A DNA stretch of 64,000 nt, from NCBI RefSeq assembly GCF_018449775.1, contig NZ_JAAVVB010000001.1, forward strand, positions 1,116,001-1,180,000, read 5' to 3'. A program made the position numbers and the translations under genes. Shown here one piece after another: positions 26,655-35,608 of this stretch (positions are counted from its first letter, which is position 1; each line of letters begins with the position of its first letter). Below the pieces are notes generated by a model. The model worked only from the letters and a program-made list of their open reading frames with translations. It did not search any database and had not been told where the DNA came from. Source of the DNA: Mucilaginibacter sp. dw_454. Its GTDB lineage: Bacteria; Bacteroidota; Bacteroidia; Sphingobacteriales; Sphingobacteriaceae.

Positions 26655-27362
26655 ATGACTGGTGAAGAAAAAATAAGACACGCGTTTGATAATAAAGACT
26701 GGCAGGAAATTAAAGTAACCGATTCCTGGCAGATATTTAAAATAATGGCCGAGTTTGTAGACGGCTTTGAGAAACTGGCCAAGATAGGTCCATGTGTTTC
26801 TATCTTCGGATCGGCACGTACTAAGAACGATAACCCTTACTATAAACTGGCAGAAGACACCGCCCGCTTGCTTACAGAGCGTGGTTATGGCGTAATATCA
26901 GGCGGTGGACCGGGTATCATGGAAGCTGCCAATAAAGGAGCCTACGAAGCCGGTGGCAAATCTGTAGGTTTAAATATTGAATTACCGTTTGAGCAGTTCC
27001 ACAACAAATACATCGACCGCGATAAGGTATTGGAGTTTGATTACTTCTTCATCCGCAAGGTAATGTTCATGAAATATTCGCAAGGCTTTATCGTATTACC
27101 CGGTGGTTTCGGAACGCTGGATGAATCATTTGAAGCAATCACCCTGATTCAAACCGGTAAGATAGCCCGCTTCCCTATTGTATTTGTTGGCGTTGAATAC
27201 TGGAGCGGTTTATTTAACTGGATCACCGAGAAAATGTTGAACCAGGAACATAATATCCATCCAGATGATTTGAATTTATATCGCGTAGTTGATACTGCCG
27301 AAGAAGCTGTTGAGCATATCTTCCGTTTCTACGAGAAATATGTATTGAAACCGAATTTCTAA
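26655..27362 (+). CDS. LOG family (TIGR00730) Rossmann-fold protein
   Basis: A 235-aa protein with the lysine-decarboxylase-like fold. VSIFGSAR, VISGGGPGIMEAANKGA (~86-102) and FIVLPGGFGTLDESFE (~147-162) are the PGGxGTxxE nucleotide motif and the preceding GGGxGxM motif of LOG phosphoribohydrolases. Relatives cleave cytokinin-riboside or other purine 5'-monophosphates. Many bacterial copies are housekeeping. It probably shares a transcript with the upstream symporter, and a strong terminator follows. Confidence 0.9.
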   Translation: MTGEEKIRHAFDNKDWQEIKVTDSWQIFKIMAEFVDGFEKLAKIGPCVSIFGSARTKNDNPYYKLAEDTARLLTERGYGVISGGGPGIMEAANKGAYEAGGKSVGLNIELPFEQFHNKYIDRDKVLEFDYFFIRKVMFMKYSQGFIVLPGGFGTLDESFEAITLIQTGKIARFPIVFVGVEYWSGLFNWITEKMLNQEHNIHPDDLNLYRVVDTAEEAVEHIFRFYEKYVLKPNF

Positions 27363-27374
27363 GCAAGTTGGCAC

Positions 27375-27418
27375 AACCAAAAAGCGTCATTGGATTATCT
27401 GCAATGACGCTTTTGGTT
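27375..27418. terminator. Bidirectional terminator between LOG and TlpA-like genes
   Basis: AACCAAAAAGCGTCATTG and CAATGACGCTTTTGGTT form a stem of about 17 bp with one bulge and a 9-nt loop. It lies between convergent genes, with T-rich arms on both strands. Confidence 0.8.
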
Positions 27419-27432
27419 AATATTAGGTGTAT

Positions 27433-28023
27433 TTATTTACCTTTAGCCGTTGTATCACCTTCTGCTTCTGCAGGCTTTTTAGCTTTCTCAATCATTTCGG
27501 CCACTTCATTAGCCAGGTCTTCGTTGCTCATGCCAGACATATAGCCAATCCGCTCAAACCTCACTATCCCGTCACGATCAATAATAAACTTAGTGGGGAT
27601 ACCGGGGACTTTATAGATTTTTATAAACTTGTTTTGAACACCATCGGCACCGTTCTCATCAAAAATCACCTTAAAGGTATAATGATTTTCAGCCAGGAAG
27701 CTTTTAGCCAGATCTTTATAATCTGCCGTTTTTTCACGGGTATCTATAAATAAAAATTGCACGTCTTTATCATCTTTATACCTATCCAAAGCCATTTGCA
27801 TGCCCGGAAACGACATTTTGCACGGCCCACACCAGGTGGCCCAAAAATCGACCACTACTACTTTGCCTTTATAATCGTCTAAGGAAACAGTCTTCCCTTC
27901 CATATCTTTCAGCTGAAAAACCGGTGCAGGCTGATTAGTAATCAATTCCGGGGTACTTTGCGCTATTACCTGCTGCATGCAAAATAAACTTGCGCCAACT
28001 ATTAGTACGCTTAACTTTTTCAT
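27433..28023 (-). CDS. TlpA/ResA-like thiol-disulfide oxidoreductase
   Basis: A 196-aa exported thioredoxin-fold protein. The signal peptide MKKLSVLIVGASLFCMQQ ends near VIAQ. An AhpC-TSA/Redoxin domain has PVFQLKDMEGKTVSL and the catalytic WCGPCK (~67-72), with cis-Pro in VPGIPTKFIID. The charged C-terminal tail KKPAEAEGDTTAKGK is outside the fold. Family members reduce periplasmic disulfides, for example in cytochrome c maturation; the partner here is unknown. It converges on the LOG gene across a shared terminator. Confidence 0.9.
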   Translation of the reverse strand: MKKLSVLIVGASLFCMQQVIAQSTPELITNQPAPVFQLKDMEGKTVSLDDYKGKVVVVDFWATWCGPCKMSFPGMQMALDRYKDDKDVQFLFIDTREKTADYKDLAKSFLAENHYTFKVIFDENGADGVQNKFIKIYKVPGIPTKFIIDRDGIVRFERIGYMSGMSNEDLANEVAEMIEKAKKPAEAEGDTTAKGK

Positions 28024-28142
28024 AGGTTTAATGAGATAAGGAGTTTATAAACACTAATTTACACAAAACATATTATCGCCCGCAAAAAGATTTAATAATT
28101 ATTTAACAGGCTTTTCAGCATAGTTTTATTTATTTTGCAAAG

Positions 28143-29369
28143 ATGGACCAACCTGTAAAATCAAAAAAGCAAGCCGCTTTGGGCTTTATTTTTGTAACCT
28201 TATTGATTGACGTAACTGGCTTAGGGATCATTATCCCGGTATTACCTAAACTCATCCAAACACTTATTCATGGTAACTTAAGCGATGCCTCGCGCTATGC
28301 TGGTTTGCTTACGTTAGCCTATGCTGTTATGCAATTTATATTTGCACCGGTGCTGGGTAATTTAAGCGATAAGTATGGCCGTCGCCCGGTTTTGTTAGGT
28401 TCATTACTAGGGTTCGGTATTGATTATATGTTTTTAGCTTTTGCGCCAAGCATTGGCTGGCTGTTTTTAGGCCGGGCTATTGCCGGCATAACGGGCGCCA
28501 GCTTTACTACTGCATCGGCTTATATTGCCGACGTGAGTACGCCAGAAAAACGCGCACAAAATTTCGGGATGATTGGCGTTGCTTTTGGTTTGGGATTTAT
28601 TGTAGGCCCGGTAATTGGTGGGATCTTGGGCAAATACAGCACGCATCTGCCATTTATTGCGGCAGCAGTTTTAGCATTATTAAATGCAACTTACGGCTAT
28701 TTTGTATTGCCCGAATCGTTAGATAAAGCACATCGTCGCCCGTTTGAGTTACGACGCGCTAATCCGCTAGGTTCATTATTGCAGTTAAACAAATATCCCG
28801 CCGTATTAGGATTAGCAGCATCGTTATTCCTGGTATACTTTGCAGCGCAGTCTGTACAGAGTGTTTGGACGTTTTACACCATGACCAAGTTTAAATGGAA
28901 CGAGGCCTGGGTAGGTTATTCTTTAGGTTTTGTAGGACTAACAATAGCTGCAGTTCAGGGCGGATTAATCCGTATAGCCATACCTAAATTGGGGCAGCAA
29001 CGCAGTATATGGATCGGTTTATCTTTTTACGCTATAGGTTTGCTGTTATTTGCCTTCGCTACTAAAGGCTGGATGATGTTTGCCTTTATGATTCCGTATG
29101 CCTTAGGAGGCATTGCCGGCCCGGCATTACAGGGGATTATGACAGAGCAGGTACCGGCCAACGAACAAGGCGAACTACAGGGTGCATTGACCAGCCTGGC
29201 AAGCTTAAGCGCCATATTTGGACCATGGATAATGACCTATCTTTTTTATAAGTTTACCAAGGCTGGTACGCCGTTGTATTTGCCTGGTGCCCCGTTTATA
29301 CTAGGTTCATTTTTAATGTTGTTAAGTGTGCTGCTAGCAGTGAGAAGTTTTAAAAGAAACACAAATTAA
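28143..29369 (+). CDS. MFS transporter, TCR/Tet family, copy 1
   Basis: A 408-aa 12-TM major facilitator. The N-terminal [20 protein letters not shown] leads into TM1. Motif A is [16 protein letters not shown] in loop 2-3 (~75-90), and motif C-like glycines lie in TM5 ([19 protein letters not shown]). The TM10 region [20 protein letters not shown] is typical of TetA-class drug/H+ antiporters. Tetracycline export cannot be assumed. It is followed after 44 nt by a paralogue, suggesting tandem duplication. Confidence 0.9.
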   Translation: MDQPVKSKKQAALGFIFVTLLIDVTGLGIIIPVLPKLIQTLIHGNLSDASRYAGLLTLAYAVMQFIFAPVLGNLSDKYGRRPVLLGSLLGFGIDYMFLAFAPSIGWLFLGRAIAGITGASFTTASAYIADVSTPEKRAQNFGMIGVAFGLGFIVGPVIGGILGKYSTHLPFIAAAVLALLNATYGYFVLPESLDKAHRRPFELRRANPLGSLLQLNKYPAVLGLAASLFLVYFAAQSVQSVWTFYTMTKFKWNEAWVGYSLGFVGLTIAAVQGGLIRIAIPKLGQQRSIWIGLSFYAIGLLLFAFATKGWMMFAFMIPYALGGIAGPALQGIMTEQVPANEQGELQGALTSLASLSAIFGPWIMTYLFYKFTKAGTPLYLPGAPFILGSFLMLLSVLLAVRSFKRNTN

Positions 29370-29413
29370 ATTTATTGGTTATACAAACTTCTAATTCGTA
29401 CTAAAACACATCT

Positions 29414-30709
29414 ATGCCCGACAAGCTATCACCTTTAAAGAAATTAACTAAAAACGTAACAACAACTAAACGGTCGGCAGCGCTGGGTTTTATTTTCATT
29501 ACCATTTTTGTTGATGTACTGGGGTTGGGCATCATTATCCCTGTATTACCTAAATTGCTTCAAACCCTGGGCCACATCAATGTGAACAAGGCTTCCGAGT
29601 ATATTGGCTGGCTTACTTTTGTTTATGCTTCTATGCAGCTGATATTTGCCAGCATCATGGGTAACCTTAGTGACCGTTACGGCCGCCGGCCAATTTTACT
29701 GATCTCTTTATTTGGATTCGGCCTGGATTATGCGGTTATGGCCTTTGCACCTACGATAGCCTGGCTATTTGTTGGCCGTATCATAGCGGGTATTTGTGGT
29801 GCAAGCACGTCTACTGCGACTGCTTATATTGCCGATATCAGCACCGGCAATAAACGCACGGCTAATTTCGGCCTTGTTGGTGCAGCTTCAGCCATCGGGT
29901 TGATATTCGGAATTGCTTTAGGAGCGTATCTTTTTGCCATCAATATCAGGTTACCCTTTATGGCCGCAGCCGCTTTTGCTTTAGGTAATGCTTTATACGG
30001 ATTATTTGTGCTGCCCGAATCACTATCTAAGGAAAACAGGAGAAAATTTGAATGGAACCGTGCCAACCCACTCCTATCTTTACAACGCATTTATAAAAAA
30101 GAACCTGCTCTTGCAGGTTTATTAACTGCTACAGCTATTATTTATATAGCTCAAAAGGCTGTTGAGTACTTGTTATCAACTTTTATTTACGAAAAATTTG
30201 ACTGGACACCGGCAAGTGTAGGTACACTGGGATTATTTATCGGTTTGGTTTTATTCGGGATACAGGCAGGCTTGATACGATATACGATACCTAAATTCGG
30301 CCAGAAAAAAAATATAATAGCAGGATTAATATTTTACGCTATTGGTTTAGCGCTAATTGCAATAGCCGGTAAAGGATGGATGCTTTATTTGTGTATGATA
30401 CCTTATTGTCTCGGCGGTTTGTCTGGCCCTGCTTTACAAAGCATAGCCAGCGATGAAGTAGCTAAAAATGAGCAAGGTGAATTACAGGGAGCATTTGCCA
30501 TTTTAAACAGCATCAGCCTTATCATCGGGCCGCTTGTGTTTAGTTATGTATTTTTCTTCTTTACCAAAAAAGGCTCTGATGCTTATTTTCCGGGTGCGCC
30601 ATATTTACTGGCAGCTGTATTGATGCTGATCAGTGTTTTTTTGGCTATAAAAAATTTCAGGAAGCCGGTTAAAAAAGCAAAATCAGTCAAGCCCACTCAC
30701 ACCACCTGA
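29414..30709 (+). CDS. MFS transporter, TCR/Tet family, copy 2
   Basis: A 431-aa paralogue of the preceding gene, aligned over its whole length (LGFIFITIFVDVLGLGIIIP, GNLSDRYGRRPILLISLFGF, PYCLGGLSGPALQSIASDEV). It has a longer N-terminal Lys/Thr-rich tail and a basic C-terminal tail (KKAKSVKPTHTT). Twelve membrane segments and motif A are intact. Divergence is substantial, so the duplication is old. The 3' end overlaps the convergent DUF502 gene by 27 nt. Confidence 0.9.
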   Translation: MPDKLSPLKKLTKNVTTTKRSAALGFIFITIFVDVLGLGIIIPVLPKLLQTLGHINVNKASEYIGWLTFVYASMQLIFASIMGNLSDRYGRRPILLISLFGFGLDYAVMAFAPTIAWLFVGRIIAGICGASTSTATAYIADISTGNKRTANFGLVGAASAIGLIFGIALGAYLFAINIRLPFMAAAAFALGNALYGLFVLPESLSKENRRKFEWNRANPLLSLQRIYKKEPALAGLLTATAIIYIAQKAVEYLLSTFIYEKFDWTPASVGTLGLFIGLVLFGIQAGLIRYTIPKFGQKKNIIAGLIFYAIGLALIAIAGKGWMLYLCMIPYCLGGLSGPALQSIASDEVAKNEQGELQGAFAILNSISLIIGPLVFSYVFFFFTKKGSDAYFPGAPYLLAAVLMLISVFLAIKNFRKPVKKAKSVKPTHTT

Positions 30710-31276
30710 TATTACAAACTTCATCATATCGGCAGCGTTTTTATCAATCGGCTTAACTTTATCTTTAGCCACAATAACCACCTGCCCCGCAAACGAGTAT
30801 GAATATGGAAAATAAACAGCAACCTCGCCCGGCAGGCCCAAGCTATTCAGATCTTTTTGCACCAGGAAGCCAATCTTTTTTAAGCCAAATTCATTCACTT
30901 CAACAATAACCGCTTCGCTGAATTTCTTTTCGTCGCCTACAAAAGCTTCTGTCAGATCTTTTATGGATGAATAAAGAAAATTAAAGAAAGGCAAACGGTT
31001 AAGCCAGCGTTTTGTCCAGCGTTTAATAGGATCGGTAATGACATTGGTAACCAAAATACCGGCAATCATAATAATTACCAATACATTGAGGATGCCTAAG
31101 CCAGGAATATGTAAGGGCTTGCCGTGGCTATCTGTCCATAAAACATCGCTAAGATTCAGCGCACCATCAATGCTTGATACCGCCCAGAAAATCAAAAACG
31201 CCGCCGCCCCGATCGGCACTACGACGATCAATCCTTTAAAGAAATAATTTAAGAGGGCACGGGCTAAACTTTTCAT
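30683..31276 (-). CDS. DUF502 family membrane protein
   Basis: A 197-aa protein with two N-terminal membrane segments (YFFKGLIVVVPIGAAAFLIFW and GLGILNVLVIIMIAGILV). A soluble beta-rich part follows, with RLPFFNFLYSSIKDLTEAFVG, VNEFGLKKIGFLV and AVYFPYSYSFAGQV. These are the DUF502 family blocks. Its function is unknown. An ATG 12 nt upstream is the alternative start. It follows murF-alr by only a few bases and is probably cotranscribed. Confidence 0.85.
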   Translation of the reverse strand: MKSLARALLNYFFKGLIVVVPIGAAAFLIFWAVSSIDGALNLSDVLWTDSHGKPLHIPGLGILNVLVIIMIAGILVTNVITDPIKRWTKRWLNRLPFFNFLYSSIKDLTEAFVGDEKKFSEAVIVEVNEFGLKKIGFLVQKDLNSLGLPGEVAVYFPYSYSFAGQVVIVAKDKVKPIDKNAADMMKFVISGGVSGLD

Positions 31277-31293
31277 AATGAGCAGCAAAAATC

Positions 31294-33756
31294 TTATTCG
31301 TAAAAATACACCCTTTTTACGCGCTGCGAAATATTAGTTAATATTTCATACGGAATGGTGCCAATCTGGGTTGCCAAATCTTCAATGCGATGCTGGTCGT
31401 TAAAAACAACCACCTCATCCCCCTCTTTGGCGTCGGTATCGGTTACATCAATCATACACATATCCATGGCTATGTTGCCTATTGTTGGCGCCATCACGCC
31501 ATTAACATACATTTTGCCTACTCCATTACCAAACGCACGCAAATAGCCGTCGGCATAACCAATACGTACGGTGGCTATTCTACCGTCGCGCTGCATCACG
31601 CCTTTACGACCATAGCCCACAGTCTCTCCCGCGACGATCTTTTTCACCTGCGACACGCTTGTTTTTAAAGTAGTGATAGGCTGCAACGCTGCATTGTCAG
31701 CCGGAACAGCAGCGTCGATACCATACAGTCCTATGCCCAGTCTCACCATATCAAACTGCGCTGCATGCCAGCGGGTTATACCGGATGTGTTTAAGATATG
31801 CTTGATCACGCTATAGCCAAGGCAATCTTCAATCTCTTTAGTCGCTTTTTCAAATTTATCAATTTGGCTCTGTGTAAATTCATCATGCTCCGATGCCTCG
31901 CTTGCTGCGAGATGCGAATAAATAGATACAATTCGCACAAACTTATTCTCTTCTAATAAATCGCAAAGCAGCTCAACATCCAAAGGCTCAAAACCCAGGC
32001 GACGCATACCTGTATCGACTTTTAAATGCACGGGGTAATTTACAATATCGTTTTGCTGTACGTATTTGATAAAGTCGTCATACAAACCAAAGCTATATAA
32101 CACAGGTTCTAACTTATATTCGGTTAATTTATCAAAAGCCGATTGCTCGGCGTTCATCACCATAATAGGCATGCTGATACCCGCCTGACGCAGACCGACG
32201 CCTTCATCAGTATAAGCCACCGCCAGATAATCCACCTTATTATATTGCAATACATTAGCCAACTCGAAAGTGCCGCTGCCATAACTAAAAGCTTTGACCA
32301 TCGCCATTAGCTTAACCCCGGGTTTTAGCTGTGACTTATAATAGTTCAGGTTATTGAGCATGGCGTTAAGGTTAATCTCCATCACCGTTTCATGCGTTTT
32401 TTGTACCAGCGCACGGCTCACCCGCTCAAACTCAAAACTCCGTGATCCTTTGATTAATATCGTTTCGCTCTTAAAGCCTACGGTTAGCAGATTATTGAGC
32501 AGTTCTGTAGTATCGGCATAAAAGTATTTTTCGGAGATATCAAAGTAATCCTGATGCTTTACCAGGGCCTTGCCTACACCAATAAACTTGTCAACTTTCT
32601 TTGATTTGACCAATGTAGCAACCTGCTTATACAACGCATCTTCCTGCAAACCCGACTGGTAGATTTCTGATAAGATCAGCGTCTTTTTGTTATGCTGATT
32701 TTGCTGATTTAGAAAGTCGAGCGCTATCTCCAGGGAATGGATATCAGAGTTATAGGTATCGTCAATTACTGAGCAATCATTAATACCCGTCTTTAACTCC
32801 AGACGCATGCTTACCGGATTCAGGCGCTCCAGGCGTTTATCCGTATCGGCAGGCGAATAACCAAGAGCCAGCAATGTTGCCCAGCAAATGATGGCATTTT
32901 CGACCGATGCCTGATCGAGGAATGGTATCAAGCACTCAATCTCTTCTCCTTTGTATTGCGCACGCAGGTAGTAATTTTTCTTGATAATGGTCTCGCTGAA
33001 AACATACAGGTCTACCTGTTTAAAGTTGCGGCTCCAGGTAAAGCGCGTAGTTGCCGGGATGTCCTTTGGGTAGTCGATCAACTGATCGTAGTTGTGGATC
33101 AGCAGCGAGCAATGTTTAAAGAGCCTCAGTTTTTCCAAAACTTTTGCACGAGTATTTTCAAAACCTTCGTCGTGCGCTGTACCTAAGTGGGTTAACACGC
33201 CGATGCCTGGTTTGATAATGGCTTCAAGTCTGTCCATCTCGCCGGGTAATGAGATCCCGGCTTCGAATATGCCCAGATCGCTTTTCTCATTGATCTGCCA
33301 AACCGATAGCGGTACACCAATTTGCGAATTATAGCTTTTAGGGTTACGTACGATATTTTTATCGGCAGCCATTAACTGGTACAACCATTCTTTTACTATG
33401 GTTTTGCCGTTGCTGCCGGTAATGCCAATCACCTGTAAATTAAAACGTTCTCGGTGATGACGGGTTAGAGTTTGCAGGGCTTCCAATACATCATAAACAA
33501 TCAAAAAATTGGCACCGGGGAGTTTGATCTCCGGACCTTCTTTTACCACAAAATTACGTACCCCGGCGGCAAAGGCCTCGGCAATAAACTCGTGACCATT
33601 GCGCCGTCCGCTCAAGGCAAAAAAAAGGCCTTCTGAGCCGGTATTGATCTTGCGGCTATCTGTCAATAGGATACTGACCATATCGTCGCTGATGATCTCT
33701 CCATCGGCATTAATGATTTGCTTAACTTCTGTAATTGCGTATTGATTGCTTAGCAT
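31294..33756 (-). CDS. murF-alr: Bifunctional UDP-MurNAc-tripeptide D-Ala-D-Ala ligase/alanine racemase
   Basis: An 820-aa fusion. The MurF half (residues ~1-455) adds D-Ala-D-Ala to the UDP-muramoyl tripeptide: P-loop GITGSNGKT (~109), NPKSYNSQIGVPL, EAGISLPGEM, and DDTYNSD in the ligase C-domain. The Alr half (~460-820) supplies D-Ala: PLP lysine in MAMVKAFSYGSG (Lys488), LKVDTGMRRLGFE, VRLGIGLYGID and VGYGRKGVM with the catalytic Tyr. The start MLSNQYAITEV is chosen because a 49-codon upstream extension is non-conserved and would cross the recX gene start. This fusion is common in Bacteroidota and couples substrate supply with use. Confidence 0.95.
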   Translation of the reverse strand: MLSNQYAITEVKQIINADGEIISDDMVSILLTDSRKINTGSEGLFFALSGRRNGHEFIAEAFAAGVRNFVVKEGPEIKLPGANFLIVYDVLEALQTLTRHHRERFNLQVIGITGSNGKTIVKEWLYQLMAADKNIVRNPKSYNSQIGVPLSVWQINEKSDLGIFEAGISLPGEMDRLEAIIKPGIGVLTHLGTAHDEGFENTRAKVLEKLRLFKHCSLLIHNYDQLIDYPKDIPATTRFTWSRNFKQVDLYVFSETIIKKNYYLRAQYKGEEIECLIPFLDQASVENAIICWATLLALGYSPADTDKRLERLNPVSMRLELKTGINDCSVIDDTYNSDIHSLEIALDFLNQQNQHNKKTLILSEIYQSGLQEDALYKQVATLVKSKKVDKFIGVGKALVKHQDYFDISEKYFYADTTELLNNLLTVGFKSETILIKGSRSFEFERVSRALVQKTHETVMEINLNAMLNNLNYYKSQLKPGVKLMAMVKAFSYGSGTFELANVLQYNKVDYLAVAYTDEGVGLRQAGISMPIMVMNAEQSAFDKLTEYKLEPVLYSFGLYDDFIKYVQQNDIVNYPVHLKVDTGMRRLGFEPLDVELLCDLLEENKFVRIVSIYSHLAASEASEHDEFTQSQIDKFEKATKEIEDCLGYSVIKHILNTSGITRWHAAQFDMVRLGIGLYGIDAAVPADNAALQPITTLKTSVSQVKKIVAGETVGYGRKGVMQRDGRIATVRIGYADGYLRAFGNGVGKMYVNGVMAPTIGNIAMDMCMIDVTDTDAKEGDEVVVFNDQHRIEDLATQIGTIPYEILTNISQRVKRVYFYE

Positions 33757-33815
33757 GGGTACTAAATTGCTTATATTTCTGTCAATAGAAGAATTTTTAA
33801 CAACTTTGGTTTTAG

Positions 33816-34298
33816 ATGGACACCCCTCAAAAGAAAAAAATATCCGACCCAAAAGAAGCCCTCGCCAAAGCCGAACATTACTGTGCCTACCAGGAGCGCG
33901 CACAGCAGGAAGTGCGGGATAAGTTATACGATTGGGGTTTGTGGCCAGACGCGGTCGAGGCTACTATATCGGAATTGATTTCTGCCGGTTTTTTAAATGA
34001 GGAACGCTTTGCTAAAGCTTATGCGGTGGGTAAGTTTCGTCAAAAAGGTTGGGGAAAGATCAAGATCAAACAAGGACTTAAGTTTAAACGCGTGCCCGAT
34101 GTGTTGATAAAAAAAGCGCTCACATTAATAGATGCCGATGCCTATATCGATATGCTAACTAATATTTTAGCCAAAAAAGCGAAAACGACAGCCGAAAAAG
34201 ATGCATTTAAACGCAGCTACAAACTTCAGCAATACGCTATGGGGCGTGGTTATGAAAGTGATATCATAGCGGATGTTTTGAAAGCCAGCGAGTTATAA
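33816..34298 (+). CDS. recX: Regulatory protein RecX
   Basis: A 160-aa all-helical protein with three tandem three-helix repeats. It shows ALAKAEHYCAYQERAQQEVRDKL, LISAGFLNEERFAKAYAVGKFRQKGWGKIKI, and YAMGRGYESDIIADVL. RecX binds RecA filaments and limits their activity. It lies in a 59-bp divergent arrangement with murF-alr, and no recA is nearby. The promoter of the downstream tRNA-Gly starts 18 nt after its stop codon. Confidence 0.9.
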   Translation: MDTPQKKKISDPKEALAKAEHYCAYQERAQQEVRDKLYDWGLWPDAVEATISELISAGFLNEERFAKAYAVGKFRQKGWGKIKIKQGLKFKRVPDVLIKKALTLIDADAYIDMLTNILAKKAKTTAEKDAFKRSYKLQQYAMGRGYESDIIADVLKASEL

Positions 34299-34315
34299 AA
34301 ATATTCAAAAAAATC

Positions 34316-34345
34316 TTGCATCCCGCTGTTTTCTGTCTATATTTG
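34316..34345 (+). promoter_or_regulatory. Promoter of tRNA-Gly (copy 1)/tRNA-Leu
   Basis: TTG (34316-34318), 19 nt, TATATTTG (34338-34345). It matches the Bacteroidota promoter exactly and has the same spacing as the promoter of the second tRNA-Gly. Confidence 0.8.
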
Positions 34346-34403
34346 CACTCCGCAACGCAAAAAGCAGCAATGCTAAAGCCCAAACGGAAAGAAATATACC
34401 AAT

Positions 34404-34476
<73 letters not shown>

Positions 34477-34478
34477 CT

Positions 34479-34504
34479 AATCCCTTTCAGCAATGAAAGG
34501 GATT
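34479..34504 (+). terminator. Perfect 11-bp hairpin between the two tRNAs
   Basis: AATCCCTTTCA-GCAA-TGAAAGGGATT, a perfect stem with a GNRA tetraloop. The T-run is poor, so it may be an RNA-processing or partial termination signal rather than a strong terminator. Confidence 0.6.
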
Positions 34505-34527
34505 AATTGTTAAAAGGTTATACACCT

Positions 34528-34612
34528 GCTCAGATGGTGGAACTGGTAGACACGCAGGACTTAAAATCCTGTTCCCGTTAAAGGAGTGCGGGTTCGATTC
34601 CCGCTCTGAGTA
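34528..34612 (+). tRNA. tRNA-Leu(TAA)
   Basis: An 85-nt class II tRNA. Acceptor GCTCAGA pairs with TCTGAGT (one G-U), with discriminator A. The anticodon stem-loop CAGGACT-TAA-AATCCTG gives TAA. There is a variable arm of class II length, and the T-arm is GCGGGTTCGATTCCCGC. CCA is not encoded. Confidence 0.96.
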
Positions 34613-34654
34613 CAAAAAAGCTGAGTACTACTCAACTTTACTGTAAAAATAACG

Positions 34655-34688
34655 AAACCCTCTTTGCGTAATTGTGAAGGGGGTTTTC
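34655..34688 (+). terminator. Intrinsic terminator after the tRNA pair
   Basis: AAACCCTCTT pairs with AAGGGGGTTTT across a loop of about 13 nt, 43 nt after tRNA-Leu. Confidence 0.65.
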
Positions 34689-34823
34689 TATTAGCTACCT
34701 TCAGACCTATACTGACCGTGAGTGCGGTAGTGGTTGCGATCAACGAATGTCTATTGAAAGTAAAATATTGGCACCTGGAGCTTGCATGAAAAATTATTTT
34801 TAATTAATACTTATCTTCGATTT

Positions 34824-35192
34824 GTGAAACGCACCACGCTCCTATTTCTAACGGTCATTTATCTCTTATCCCTTGTGGGTATCGGGGTAAACCGTTTTTA
34901 TTGCTGCGGTAAACTCACTTCAGTTACGCTGGCCTATGCTTCGGCAGATCATACCGATAAGGATAATTGCTGCAAGCACGAAACCAAAAGCTTCAAGATA
35001 AAAGATAGCCATGTTACGTTCAATACTACCGTTTTAAGTCCGTCCATTCTTGCTATATTACCGATACCTGCTTACCAGGCTACGGTTAGCATTCTTACCG
35101 AACAAGATAGTCCCACTGGTTATCAGGCCAATGCCCCGCCGGGGAACCCTGCTATACCGATCTATACTTTAAACTGCGCCTACAGGATCTGA
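34824..35192 (+). CDS. HYC_CC_PP-like small Cys-rich membrane protein
   Basis: A 122-aa protein read from a GTG start (MKRTTLLFLTVIYLLSLVGI); an in-frame ATG 42 nt upstream is the alternative. One N-terminal hydrophobic segment is followed by VNRFYCCGKL, DKDNCCKHE and APPGNPAIPIY. This order (aromatic-Cys, Cys-Cys, Pro-Pro) resembles the small HYC_CC_PP proteins found with copper genes in Bacteroidota. The paired Cys and His residues suggest metal binding. It opens the copper-type efflux block and may sense or buffer metal in the periplasm; this role is inferred from context. Confidence 0.65.
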   Translation: MKRTTLLFLTVIYLLSLVGIGVNRFYCCGKLTSVTLAYASADHTDKDNCCKHETKSFKIKDSHVTFNTTVLSPSILAILPIPAYQATVSILTEQDSPTGYQANAPPGNPAIPIYTLNCAYRI

Positions 35193-35312
35193 CCTGTAGT
35201 TTATAGCCAACATTTCTGTATCGGCTATATTTTCCTCTGTAATCCATCTTAATTCATAATTCACGCATAGGTTTTTGCCTATGTTATTTATTCATTTTCA
35301 ATTTTTAACAAC

Positions 35313-35561
35313 ATGAAAAAAGTAATGCTGATGGCTGTTGCCATCCTGTTTTCTGCCGCGACAGTTTTTGCTGCGCATTCAACCAATCCCGTTTCTGATA
35401 CTACCAAAACAAAAAAGGTAAAACCTGTTGCAAAAATACAATACACTTGTACCATGCACCCGGAAGTGATTAGCGACAAACCAGGCAAATGCCCAAAATG
35501 TGGTATGACGCTGGTCGAAAAAAAGCCGGTGAAGAAGAAAGCTGAACCCATGAAAATGTAA
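35313..35561 (+). CDS. Small exported heavy-metal-binding-domain (HMBD) protein
   Basis: An 82-aa protein. The signal peptide MKKVMLMAVAILFSAATVFA is followed by a Lys/Thr-rich linker and one HMBD: YTCTMHPEVISDKPGKCPKCGMTL (stated here as motif YTCxMHP...PGxCPxCGMxL, ~44-67). The C-terminal tail is Lys-rich and ends in EPMKM. The Cys, His and Met residues form the expected soft-metal site. The same domain lies at the N-terminus of both CusB-like adaptors downstream, so this is probably a free periplasmic metal carrier for the same pump. Confidence 0.88.
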   Translation: MKKVMLMAVAILFSAATVFAAHSTNPVSDTTKTKKVKPVAKIQYTCTMHPEVISDKPGKCPKCGMTLVEKKPVKKKAEPMKM

Positions 35562-35608
35562 AACCTATCAGCCCCTGTCAATGGTGGGGGCTGATTAAAC
35601 ACATTAAG

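Noticed and set aside
33757..33903. 49-codon N-terminal extension of murF-alr
   Set aside because: It overlaps the divergent recX start and has no MurF similarity.
34606..34628. CTGAGTAC repeated just after the tRNA-Leu 3' end as a possible attachment site
   Set aside because: Only 8 bp, with no integrase or matching distal copy seen.
34561..34743. 60-codon leftward frame overlapping tRNA-Leu
   Set aside because: A frame across a tRNA and terminator; not a gene.
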